Made by a program: the position numbers and the translations under genes. The notes under the pieces were generated by a model, which saw only the letters and a program-made list of their open reading frames with translations, was not told where the DNA came from and did no database searches. A stretch of DNA of 64,000 nucleotides, taken from NCBI GenBank assembly GCA_020465985.1, contig JAANYP010002960.1, forward strand, positions 256,288 through 320,287, written 5' to 3'. Source of the stretch: Centrapalus pauciflorus. Its lineage: Eukaryota > Streptophyta > Magnoliopsida > Asterales > Asteraceae. This document shows, piece after piece, positions 33,157 to 43,283 of the stretch (the first letter of the stretch is position 1; every line of letters begins with the position of its first letter).

Positions 33157-34917
33157 AAGCAGTGAGCACTTCAGAATCGGAGTCTGTGGAAGTTGAAGAG
33201 ATAGAAGTTGAAGAAGTAGCAGTAGATCTGGTTGATCCATTTGTTAGAATCGACAGATACGGATCAAGAATTGTGGTCAGTGAAAGAGAGGAAGGAAAGA
33301 GAGTGGCTAGAGGATCAGATGATGATGATTCTGATTATGAAGCAGAAGACCCTACTCCTCTCGTGCCAAGGCAAAGGGTGAAAAGGCACAGATTCATGCA
33401 GGGGAGCTTCATCTACTTTCGCTCCAGAGCCTGAGATTCCTGTTGTTCAACCATCAATCACGCCATCACCAATTACATCTGTTTCATCCACGTCGTCCAC
33501 ATTCACTGAAAACCAGCGATTCAAAGAGCTAAGGAGCAAAGTAGATTTCCAAACAGTCCAAATCTTCTAGCTTACCAAAGCAGTTAATGAGCTTCAATCG
33601 CATAACACCAGAATTGATCAGGAGAACATTGAACTGAAATCAACTGTTGTTGATCAAGCTTCTGAGATCAAGACAATGAAGTCCCTCCTCGAGCAGTTGC
33701 TGAAAAATCTTCAAGCTCAGGGGGAGACAAGCTGCAAAGACGCTGAAGCGATAAGGAGGGATGAGGATGACGGCAATGATCCCGAAGCAAGAAAAGAGAG
33801 TGAGCTAGCAGATTTTCCAACTGCTCAGCATGCAACAATTCAGGGGGAGCCGAGTCAGTCCGCAGTAGGAGAAAGTGCTGAAGGTGAAACTTCAAAGACC
33901 ATTGAGAGCGAGATGATTGACGCTCTGATGGATATTGAAGAAGAGGAAATAATGTTTGATTTAGAAGGTGATGTTGAAGATTTAGAAGAAGGTGAGTTTG
34001 TACCAGAAGACATTCCTGAATGGAAATCTGATGATGAGGTATTATATGATGAGGAAGATGAAGCTGATGAAATTGTTATTCAGCAACAACCTATCACTGA
34101 TATGTATACGACGGCAGAACAAGATATGATTGACATCGAAGTTTTTAAAGCAGCTTTAAATGTTGAATCAGAAGTTGAAGAGCCTGATAGGGAGCTGACT
34201 GCTGAAGAACAAAAAAAGTTGTGGTTCAGGGTTGAGAAGAAGGCCATGTCATTAAAGGAAAAGATGAATGTGCCTAGTGCTGGAAAACTGTCCGGGAGCA
34301 TTCTTAGCTGGTTCTTTGATCGAAAACTGCAGCTTTTTATCATTAAGAGAAAAGATGGAATTCAATATCTAAGGAGAAGATTGAAAGACTTCAATTCACT
34401 GCCTAAAGTTGAGATAAAGGCATTAGCGTGGAAAGAGCTTGTTAACATCGGAGACGATCCCTATGCTGAAATAATTGCCAGGATTATCAGAAGGGAAGGA
34501 AGGTCTAGGAAGTTTGAAATGCTACACCCACGAATAGGCAAAAGAGTTATGGACCATACACGAATTGATCCTCTAACTGGAAGGCCGTGGATGAAAATAC
34601 ATTACAAGCCAGTTAGATGCTTAAAGAAAGTTCCTCTGAAGCCTATGCCTCAAAATGTGTTGGGAAACCTCAACTGGTGGTATGTTGAAAGTGAGACAGG
34701 TGAAGCAGTGATGGAAGACCTCGAAGAAAAAGTGATTCTGAGAGTGTATGATCCATTGCACCTGGTCAACTTGTCCAAAGATGATCTACATGTACTTCTT
34801 GTCCATAAAATCTCGTGTGATGCACATATGGAGTCTGAAGCCAAAAAGTATCAGAATGTGGTCAAGGTTTGTGTTGAACAAGGTCTTTATGCTGGTAGCA
34901 TTTTGAATAGACCTTAG
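33157..34917 (+). pseudogene. Element A ORF3, C-terminal part after element B
   Basis: The frame left at 8786 continues here: acidic Glu/Val-rich part (33160-33240), RYGSRIVV, then KRHRFMQG, where an extra base near 33403 shifts the frame. A TAG near 33568 follows. The last 413 codons (33676-34917) are open. They begin in a heptad-like coiled coil, pass through an acidic stretch (DIEEEEIMFDLEGDVEDLEEGEF) of about 20 residues and end in the conserved C-terminal domain SWFFDRKLQLF, RIDPLTGRPWM, VRCLKKVPL, YDPLHLVNL and GSILNRP. It differs clearly from the B and C copies (for example SGSILSWFFDRKL against SGGILSWFFDREL), so A is from an older subfamily. Confidence 0.82.
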
Positions 34918-34945
34918 TACTTAATCAAAATGTAAATAGTTAAAA

Positions 34946-34992
34946 GCTATCGTCAAGGGGGAGTCTGTTAGTACATCATGTGTGACGATAAC
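34946..34992 (+). promoter_or_regulatory. PPT and LTR start with bracketing inverted repeat (element A)
   Basis: PPT AAGGGGGAG at 34955-34963; LTR starts at 34966. GCTATCGTC (34946-34954) faces GACGATAAC (34984-34992), the same stem as in B with one mismatch. Confidence 0.65.
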
Positions 34993-35538
34993 AGTCTAAG
35001 TATAGATAGCATTTTGTGTAAGTCAATTTACTTGATATTGAATATTAACAAGTGTTTGATATATGTTTGATTATGTGTGTTTGATGTTGATTGCATGTAT
35101 GTTTGAACTTAGGGTAATGCGTTACAATAAGTTCAAACATAAAGTTCAAAGATAAATTCAAACATAAGATAAAACATAAGTTTGAAGTCATAGGTTCGAA
35201 TTTAGTTAGAGGACAAGTTCGAAAAGGCCTTGGGCCAAGTTCGAACTTGTCCTAGACAATGTCGAACCGGGTGTTATAATTAAGGGTTAATTCGATTAAT
35301 TATCAGACTTTTGCAGATTTCTGAGAGATTAAGCAAAAGGGCGATCTCGAACTTGCTAGCAATCAAAGAGTTTCGTGTGGAGAGAATCACCGTGTAGGGA
35401 CGATCCGTTGTTCGTCTGTCACCGTGCTAATCTCCGTGTTTCGGTGTGCGTGGTCTTTCCGTCAAGCCACTAACGAGGATTCCGCACTCGTTGGAAGGTG
35501 TCGCGTCAAGATAGGATCCGTAGGGAGCAGACCTTACA
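34966..35538 (+). repeat. 3' LTR of element A (573 bp)
   Basis: It begins TGTTAGTACATC and ends CCTTACA. It is alignable with B's LTR but clearly diverged. In place of B's perfect hairpins it has TTCGAACTTGTC facing GACAATGTCGAA near 35240-35267, so the hairpin layout is kept while the sequence differs. The TATA-like word TTATAATTA lies near 35273. Confidence 0.88.
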
Positions 35539-35757
35539 GGACCTAACTATTCTTGTTTATATACAAATTATAATTGTCGTACTTTTTACATCGAAATTCC
35601 AATTGCAGTACTATGATCTGTATTTTTTATTTCGGTCATTTGTCCAATCTCTTTTTTTTAAATAACCATTTTATCTTACACTTTGGTTCACATGTCCATA
35701 ATATAAAAGCAATATTTGTTATGTTTAGTTTCTTTTTATTTTATGTTAAAATTTTAG

Positions 35758-35790
<33 letters not shown>

Positions 35791-36088
35791 TTTTAATTGA
35801 AGCAATACTTTATTTATATGTTGTCTTCAATATCTATCTATTTATTATTTTTATTATTAATTCATAAAAATTCAACTATTATTTGAAATAAATATATTAT
35901 AATAATTTGTTTTTTATGTTGTTTTTTATAAGTTATTATAATAAATATGTGTGTGTGCATATTATCATTATTACATATTAATTTTAAAGTTATATTAAAA
36001 TATTTATTGAATTATTTTTTAAAAATATTTTTTTATATTAATTGTCATTTGTAAAAATTATAACTATTTATGTATTTAATGTATTTGA
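35539..36088 (+). other. AT-rich intergenic DNA
   Basis: No gene or recognisable element. It is rich in T-runs and short AT repeats. The small open frame at 35574-35867 is low-complexity (runs of Tyr from TTA repeats) and not credible as a gene. Confidence 0.6.
35762..35793 (+). repeat. TTA trinucleotide microsatellite
   Basis: About ten uninterrupted TTA units, followed by a T-run. Confidence 0.85.
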
Positions 36089-36095
36089 CTTTTGT

Positions 36096-36296
36096 TTGTT
36101 TTTTTTTTTTTGAACAGCAGATATTAGTGGTTAGTTGTTAGCACCATTGTTAGACACGTTGAGGGTGAAGACCAAACCCCACACCTCCACCTAAGGAGAA
36201 ACGCACTTAGTGAGGCTCGAACCCGAGACCTCAACTAAAGGGAACCCCTCCAACTTTTGGTGGTGGCCACTTGATCTAAGTCAAGTGGTTATTTAT
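36096..36296 (-). mobile_element. tRNA-derived SINE, minus strand
   Basis: On the minus strand it ends in a run of A (poly-T at 36099-36111 on the + strand). It holds a B-box-like GGTTCGAGCC (near 36218) and an A-box-like TAGATCAAGTGG (near 36280), about 55 bases apart, the layout of a pol III promoter in tRNA-type plant SINEs. CTTTTGT occurs on both sides (36089-36095 and 36297-36303) as a likely target duplication. At about 200 bp the size fits. The A box is a weak match; I do not recognise the family. Confidence 0.65.
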
Positions 36297-36303
36297 CTTT
36301 TGT

Positions 36304-37407
36304 GTCCATTGTACATTAATTTATACATATAATATATACTCGAATATTTTATCCAAATATATGTGTGTGCACATGTGTCTATATTAACTCAATGTTTTCA
36401 TTTAACGTTTACACACACACATCATTTTTAGTTAAAAATATTTATGTGTATGTAAAACTTTTTATATTTAATATAGTTATATTTAATATAGTTATAGTTT
36501 AATTAAAAACCGTGTAATATGTTCTATTATAATGTTTTCATAAATTTATTATATTTTTTTTAATTATGATTTATAATGAATAAATAAAAACCGTGTACTA
36601 TGTTCTATTATAATGTTTTTTTAATTGTGATTTAATTATTATAATATAATTTATTAAACCAAAATACATTTTTTAGCAAGGATTAAACCAAAATACATTA
36701 ATTGTTATAAAAATATTAAGTTTATTTAATTAAACAAAATTTATATATTTAGTTACAATGTTAGGTTTATATTTGGTTAAAATTTATAACTGAATTAAAT
36801 GTATTAACTACATTGAAGATATGAAGTTTTTAAACATATAAATTTTTTGGTTTAATAAAAAAATTATATATTTCATGAGAACGTTATAATCATTATTATT
36901 TTAATTTTTATTAAAAATACAATATATCTTGTACTGAAAAACCAACACCAAAATCGTGTCTGATGCCTCATATAACACTCATATTTTCAACTTCGTAAAC
37001 TTTGTGTAAATGTCAGAGTAATTCTCAAGAAACTGATACCAATTACTCACAAAAATGCAAAATTATTAAAACTTTGTTAATTGTGAAGACTGATATCCTC
37101 TTTTTTCCCTTGCATACATACTTCAACTATATAGTACAAGAGTAAACCTTAAGTCATGTCCATTTTTGTGGCTATAGACCACCTAATACCATCCACTTTG
37201 TCCAAGTACCTCACGAGTCTACGACAATATATAGATCTTAGCAGATCTACATGCATCCATAATTCCATATGATCTGCTGAAAAGATGTCTCTCATACGGG
37301 ATAAGCAAATCGCCTAGAGAGTAACCAAGATAACAACATAACAAACTTATACATATTCAAATGGCAGTATTAAAATTTTCATTAAAAATGTGGGTGGACA
37401 TGAAAAA
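36304..37407 (+). other. AT-rich intergenic DNA
   Basis: I see no gene and no clear element. Words such as CCGTGTAATATGTTCTATTATAATG recur loosely (near 36510 and 36590), a partial local duplication. The GC content rises a little near 37150-37300 without an open frame. Confidence 0.55.
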
Positions 37408-37765
37408 TGATATTGTTTTTGTTATCAGTTACGTAAGAATACGAAATGCATGAGAACCACACCCCATCAAGCGTCTGGTGGCCTCAGAATATTGACCAGG
37501 CACAGCGTTACGACACACAGACACCATACTACCTCTGTACGGTTATAGATAGTGATAAAATCAAAAGTATAGGGACTTATTGTGTAATTATACTAGAGTT
37601 TAGAAATTAGGTATAAAAGAAATTTCTAAGGGAAATTTACTAATGGTTCAGAAAGTCTTTGTAATTCTCTTATTTCAAGTGTGTGTAAATCAATGTGTAA
37701 AAGAGAGAAACATTCAAATAATGAAATATTGGTTCTACAATGTATTGATTCACCAATACTTATCA
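37408..37765 (+). repeat. 5' LTR of element F (about 358 bp)
   Basis: The ends TGATA and TATCA form a 5-bp terminal inverted repeat, and a PBS follows two bases after the right end. A TATA box, TATAAAA, lies at 37612-37618. The left end is chosen by that terminal match, since the second LTR is not in the window. Confidence 0.68.
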
Positions 37766-37767
37766 AG

Positions 37768-37779
37768 TGGTATCAGAGC
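37768..37779 (+). promoter_or_regulatory. Primer-binding site of element F
   Basis: TGGTATCAGAGC, complementary to the 3' end of initiator methionine tRNA, two bases after the LTR. Confidence 0.85.
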
Positions 37780-38473
37780 TTAGGGGTGAACCAAATCAAA
37801 AAATCTTGCAAAAAAATCAAGAAATTCAACCGAAAAAGTCAAAGTTTTATTTGTGATGTTCTGGAATTTTTCAAAAATGCATACGACATCAGATTGAGCT
37901 TATTTTTTATATGATTTGAAGGCAAAATCAAGGAAGTTCCAGTAAAAATTTCAGGTCCAAAATCATAATGATCAGGGAGTAATTGCATTTTTAGTTTTTG
38001 ATTTTTTTTTTTGGAAAATATTGTGTTCATCACACTGAAGATCAAAATCGTGTTTTAGTTGTTCAATTGATGTAATTTTTGGATTGAGTGTGCGTTTTCA
38101 TATATAGATTCATTAGTGAAAGTTTCAGATTTAAGTTCCAAACACACATCGAGTCATTTGAATTTTTTGAAAAGTTTTGTTTGAAATTTTTTTTCCTAAA
38201 AAATAAGATTTTGGAGGTTTAACTGTTGTTAATTGGAGTGTAAAGTTAATTGAATCTGTTAGAAATCAAATTCCGTGTTCAACAATTCCAAATTCATGAA
38301 TTTTGGTTGAGATTTGAGTGAAAATTTGAAGATTTTTGATTTTTTTACTAAAATAACCGTTTTTTTTTTGTTACTATTCGTCATCAGTGTTCTTGAACTC
38401 GACTTTGAAAAGTTTTGCTATTGAGTTTGCTAAACTCGAACTCGTGTCTAAAGAAGTCAAAAATCATCCCTTT

Positions 38474-38641
38474 GACTCGAACTCGAGTCTGAAGGAGTCG
38501 AATTCGAGTCAACAAGAGTCGAACTCGAGTGCCTAGGAGTCGAACTCAGGTAAACAGGAGTCGATCTCGAGTGCATAGGAGTCAAACTTGAGTCTATAGG
38601 ACTCGAACTCGAGTCCAAAGAACTCAAAATTCGAGTCTATT
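38474..38641 (+). repeat. 21-bp minisatellite, eight units
   Basis: The unit is GAGTCGAACTCGAGTnnnnAG with changes from unit to unit. Eight units fit exactly 168 bp. The core is a palindrome around ACTCGAGT or TTCGAA. Confidence 0.8.
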
Positions 38642-38886
38642 GGAATTTTTTTAGTTGAGACCTTTGCTGCTTCCAAAGCCCATAACTTTTGACTGGAACA
38701 TCATTACGGGGCCCATAATATATCAAATCGAAGCTTGAATCAAGATCTATGCATTAAACTTGCATTAGCCCATTCGGACATTTTTCAGGACCCAAATCGA
38801 CTCCTGGAAGAAGTTATAGTCACATTTTTTAGGAGCATATGCTAAGCTCAACTGTCAAAAACCAATTTTCATCAAGCAACCAATCC

Positions 38887-38891
38887 CATAT
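38887..38891 (+). repeat. Target site duplication CATAT, left side of element D
   Basis: CATAT precedes the TGTTAA end of D and recurs at 62010-62014 after its other end. Confidence 0.88.
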
Positions 38892-39259
38892 TGTTAAGAA
38901 TGATTCCTAGTTGTAATCAGAACTCGTTTGTATATAAACACTCAAATAATCACACACAAACAGAATAGAAACTCAATGATTGTGTAATGATGAAGAGAGA
39001 AGACAAAAAGATTGCTTTTGCATAATATGCGGCGGCTGGAATGATATGTCCGTGTAATATTCAATTGTCAACAACACCTTTTACACACAACCCTAGGTCA
39101 TTAAATACCAAGGGTAATAAAAGCAACTTTAAGGGAATTACACTTTGGCCCCCTTAACTTCAATAACAAAGAAACTACTCTAGAAATAAATTACAAGAAA
39201 ATTACCTAAAAATATTTATTTCAAAATAAATCCACAAGATCGAAATTAAATATCTAACG
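38892..39259 (-). repeat. 3' LTR of element D (368 bp)
   Basis: On the plus strand it begins TGTTAAGAATG and ends ATCTAACG, where the 5' copy ends TTTAACA; the terminal CA has changed to CG. A TATA-type word lies near 38929-38937 (TATATAAAC on +). Confidence 0.9.
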
Positions 39260-39277
39260 ATCTCCCCCTTTTCGATC
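39238..39277 (-). promoter_or_regulatory. PPT and LTR start bracketed by an 8-bp inverted repeat (element D)
   Basis: The minus-strand PPT AAAAGGGGGAGA lies at 39272-39261. GATCGAAA (39277-39270 on the minus strand) pairs perfectly with TTTCGATC (39245-39238) inside the LTR. The 24-base loop holds most of the PPT and the LTR start. The sequence is unrelated to the stem in A and B. Confidence 0.7.
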
Positions 39278-40676
39278 ATTGTGTAGGAACTCTGACATGA
39301 TCTGTTGTTTCTCGGAGGCCAAGGATGACGTCGAATCGTCTTGTCACTTGCCTGATATGTAGCCTTTCCTTCAGATATTCAATGCCGCTGAGGATGTCTT
39401 GTATCTCCTTGGGTGAGCGTTTGAGTTCTGGATTTGTCTGAGCATCGAATTCTTGTATTCTTTTTGTGAGTTCAGCTCTGACTAATCTGATTGTTCCATC
39501 AGAGTAACAAGGGAGGTCCTCAAAGTGCATGAATCGTTTCTGTCCTTTTTTGGTTCACAAAAATAACTCCTGGCTGTCCTCATAGCCCAACTTTATAAGC
39601 AGGATGATGATCTAACAGGAAGTTCTCTTAAGCACATGATAATCGAGCGGCGGTTCATACTTCGAGTGAGTGCGGCTGCCGCGGTCATGTGAGACAGACG
39701 TTTTTTGATTCTGTGTTTCAGTTTCTCGTGCTAAAACCCAACGTCGTGCACATTCACATAATCAAGATCGTTCTCATAAAACTCCTCTAAAGTTCCATCT
39801 TCTCTTTCCACCTGAAAAGCAGGATAAAACACTCTGGCTCTTTTGCACATAGTGATGGTGAGAAGCTTTTTTATCTTTGACTTTGACCAGTTTTTGTCTT
39901 TTGACCTCTTCTCCCTGAGCATCATTTGATTGTACTCGGCCTGTTCAGCTTTCGAAACATTAGTAAGTTCCATCAGTAAGCGCCTGCTGAACGACCCAGG
40001 TTTATTCCTGAAAACCATCTTAAAATTTTCTTTTAGGAATGGATTCTGGAACTGCTCAATTGGAAACTTTTTTCAAAAATTCCTTTAGGCCTTGAACGGG
40101 GGGATCTTCTATTTCAACTTTCTGTGCTTCAAGTAGTTTGAATATCTTCACCCTTCGTTCTTGCCTGAGCTCTTCTTTCAGTTCTTCTGGCACAGAGTGT
40201 ACCCCACCTTTAGTGTACCAAATTACCCAATATAGGTCGCTGTCGTCGTGGATACCAGGCTCTTCAGGTGTATCATCAAAACAGTGTACAAGCTTAGGTC
40301 CTGAGGGCTCTGGTTCCTGGGTTTGAGGTTGGGGTACAGATTGGACTTGGGGAGGATTTTGGATTCTGGGAGGTCTTTGGATTAATGGGGATTCTTTGAG
40401 AGTGGAGGGAGCTTGAATTGAAGATAGGATCTCTTGTTGTGGTACGTGGGGCGGGGAGTTTAAAAATTCAAAGGATGAGGATGATTTCTATGGCGACCCG
40501 GGCTCAGACTTTGGAGTAAGTAAAGGATAGTCGTCATCAATATCAGAGTCTGAATCAGACACCAGTATAATTTTGACTTTTTCATGAACGGGTTCATACT
40601 CGACCATTGCTGACATCGGATCCAACGGAGCCGGACCTTTAACTAACGGCTCGTCTTCTTTCATTTCCTGAGCCCC
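39276..40676 (-). pseudogene. Element D ORF3, C-terminal part
   Basis: After the E insertion the minus strand reads an acidic Asp/Ser part (VSDSDSDIDDDYPLL, near 40560-40515). A Pro/Gln-rich part follows, then WVIWYTKGGVHSVPEEL and a Lys-rich stretch (40250-40090). A stop or frame change near 40050 precedes a 95-codon piece (40018-39731, CKRARVFYPAFQVE) and an 84-codon piece (39530-39276, LPCYSDGTIRLVRAEL) that ends the gene just before the PPT. The last motif resembles, from memory, the end of the third ORF in other SIRE-like elements. The function is unknown. Confidence 0.75.
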
Positions 40677-40681
40677 AAACC
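40677..40681 (+). repeat. Target site duplication AAACC, left side of element E
   Basis: AAACC precedes TGTGAAGACC and recurs at 50619-50623 after the other LTR. Confidence 0.9.
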
Positions 40682-41987
40682 TGTGAAGACCACCCCTTAC
40701 GGGGCAGTGCTCACCAGTCTAGGTCCCACATCATACAATACGATATCAACCATACTAAGATAGGGTAATTAAATTGCGGAATAATAAAATTACATGTACA
40801 TACATAATTAGGAATAAGTTTACATATTTCAAAATTAAGTTATAAAAGGGTAATATCTAATCTAATCATAACATCAATCATCACATCAAATCTACCCAGA
40901 ACCACCACATTAGCTGTCTTCCAATCAGTACCAGAAAGTTTGTTGAGTAGTGGTCTAAGAAAGCTTCAAAACTTGGATCTTGAATGACCTAAGTACTAGG
41001 TCCTGCAGGTGATTTTCCTTTGGCTTTTCCTGTAAAATTTTAAAGCAACATCTGTAAGCAAAGCTTAGTGAGTTTATAGATTTTCAATATTAACATGCGT
41101 GTCAAGCGGAGTCATAAATCTAAGCGTGATATGTCTTGGCTGCCGCTACAGCCCTCATCATGATTGAGATATAGAATCTTAAGATCGGATGATGTTCAAA
41201 CCACACTCACGCTTATATCGTGGGGATCAGCCACATACTGGGCTAGCTACCAGTAGGTCAACATGGCCAAACATCGGAGGTCATTACCAAGTTCGTGAGA
41301 ACTGGTGGAATAGCCAGGTCTAGAACAATAGACCATAAGGGCTAGTCAAGCTGAATAAATCTTATCAAGTCTGATCAATGAAGTAAGCATAAGTCTTAGA
41401 AGTCATGATAGCAACGAATCATATAGCAAAGTCTGAAACGCTAATAAATGCAATATGAAATGATAAGCAAATAACTATCATGATTCACTGGGCAACACCC
41501 ATCCATGGTGTGCACAGGTCTCAATCCAGCTGATAAATGAATGTCAATAAATGTAACAGCATCAATATATCTCAACCGGATCTGTGCATGTTCAATTTGA
41601 ATATCTATAACTCACAGGTCTGGGTCTTGGTCAAACAGATATATGAATCTGCCACCTGAGTTATCTCAGGATTTTGTCAATCTGTATTCTGTCAATTCTT
41701 TTCAATCAGAGACCCGCTTTCAAGTCTTTAAATCTTTGTTCAGATATTAACTGAACCTGTTCAAAATCATTCATGATAATATCATGTCAATTTCATCATC
41801 TTTATCATCGTCATTTTAGTCTTTAAATTTTGTATTTTATCTGAGTCTGATATCTGATAATTTGTCTTATCAATGCCATCATCTTTTGGTCATTTAATTC
41901 TTCTATCTGATTCTTATAGCTGATATCTTGTCAATCTCTCATTAGATTCTTTGTTTCATAATATCTTCAAAAGTTTTCTATATATAT

Positions 41988-42058
<71 letters not shown>

Positions 42059-43246
42059 CTAAAACTTATGCATATAAATCATTTAATTTATTGAAATGTC
42101 ATAAATTCATAAAAGTTGGATTTTCGGATCATAAATTTCGGATCAGCCCGGATTGGGATCCGGATTCGGATCATCCGGATCCGGACACATCCGAATTAGA
42201 GATCCGAATTGACTACCGAATTCGGACCATGACTCAACCGAAATTGAGATATCCGAATTTAGCATGACATCCGAATCTAATTGGGTCCGAAATATAGAAA
42301 TCCGAATTTGAGAGCATCCGAATTGTAGGGTCCGAATTTACATATTATCCGAACCGAAATATAGGTCCGAAATAAACATCATCCGAATTCGGTCCTACCC
42401 GAATTCGGATCTATACTTAGCATTTTTCCCAGAATTTTGTTCTTGGTGTTCTTCAGGTTCTTCATATTTATTCATACGGATTTTTCATAAAAATTATTAA
42501 AAACACATTTTAGTAACATGCAACTTAAGATTATGTTTTATTATCATAATTGGGTTGTTTTTATACATTTTTCCCTATCAAAAACACTATAGATTCATCA
42601 AGATCATGCAAAAATAACCATATTTGTCAAGAACATATTTTCATTAAAAATTCCGATTTGATCATGTTTTGGATGATTCTAACCAAAATCTTTGTTTCTT
42701 TAGCATCTATTAACTTCAATTCATCTTAATCTTTCATAAATTTACACATGCAACATAAAAATTCATAACTTTAATTCTTGGTTTCGGTTATACACAAAAA
42801 CCGAACCAAACTTCATATATTTCGAAATTTTAAACGATTGTTACCTCAAATTCTTGTTGTTTGTTGTTGATTGTTGCTAATTGTAACTCCTCCTTGCCTT
42901 GATTCTCCAATTAATACACAATTTATGGATATTTTGATGAAATCATGATGATGGCCGTATGAATGTAGAGAGAGAAAGCTTTCAATATTAATGATCTTAA
43001 TTGATCATTTATTTGAGTATATATATTTCATTTAGTTTCATTTGTAGTTTAACCCACTAAACTTTTGTATTTTACATCTCTTTTATTTTACTCAATTTAA
43101 TTATATCATAAATATAATATAAAATTATATTTACTTAATATATTTTTATTCTTAATCAATATTTGCAAATTCCAAATAATATAACAAAATTATATTATTA
43201 TTTCAAAATAGTCATTACATAACTGGCTAAAAGTTAGGTTGTTACA
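40682..43246 (-). repeat. 3' LTR of element E (2,565 bp)
   Basis: On the plus strand it begins TGTGAAGACC and ends GTTGTTACA. It contains no gene. It holds an AT microsatellite (41991-42057) and about 300 bp (42115-42415) packed with TCCGAATT, CCGAATTCGG and CGGATC words. A 7-bp hairpin AACTTCG-TCCC-CGAAGTT lies outside it at 43268-43285, over the gag-pol stop. Confidence 0.95.
41991..42057 (+). repeat. AT dinucleotide microsatellite in E's 3' LTR
   Basis: About 33 AT units, matched by a tract of the same size at 49363-49429 in the other LTR. The near-equal length agrees with recent insertion. Confidence 0.9.
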
Positions 43247-43283
43247 GAATGGGCTCCACCACGCACAAACTTCGTCCCCGAAG

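Larger units (their letters stand above)
1..35538 (+). mobile_element. Element A: SIRE-like Ty1/Copia retrotransposon, 5' end outside window, split by element B
   Basis: Order on the + strand is gag (from base 2), PR, IN, RT, RNase H, a 2.1-kb spacer, ORF3 and a 3' LTR ending TTACA at 35538. This is the Copia order (IN before RT) with an additional third gene, as in SIRE-type elements. A's own sequence is 1-8786 plus 33152-35538; the part between is element B, flanked by AGGTC on both sides. All A genes carry stops or frameshifts, so the copy is defective. The 5' LTR is not in the window, so A's own target duplication cannot be tested; the five bases after its 3' LTR are GGACC. Confidence 0.93.
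37780..38891 (+). other. Element F leader, non-coding
   Basis: No gene. It is a long untranslated leader containing T-runs and the 21-bp repeat array at 38474-38641. Short open frames here are not conserved-looking. Confidence 0.6.

Noticed and set aside
35574..35867. 97-codon open frame in the intergenic DNA
   Set aside because: Low-complexity Tyr/Phe translation of AT-rich and TTA-repeat sequence with no recognisable domain.
37681..37914. 77-codon open frame over the LTR end and PBS of element F
   Set aside because: It crosses the LTR/PBS border of a retroelement leader and has no conserved motif.
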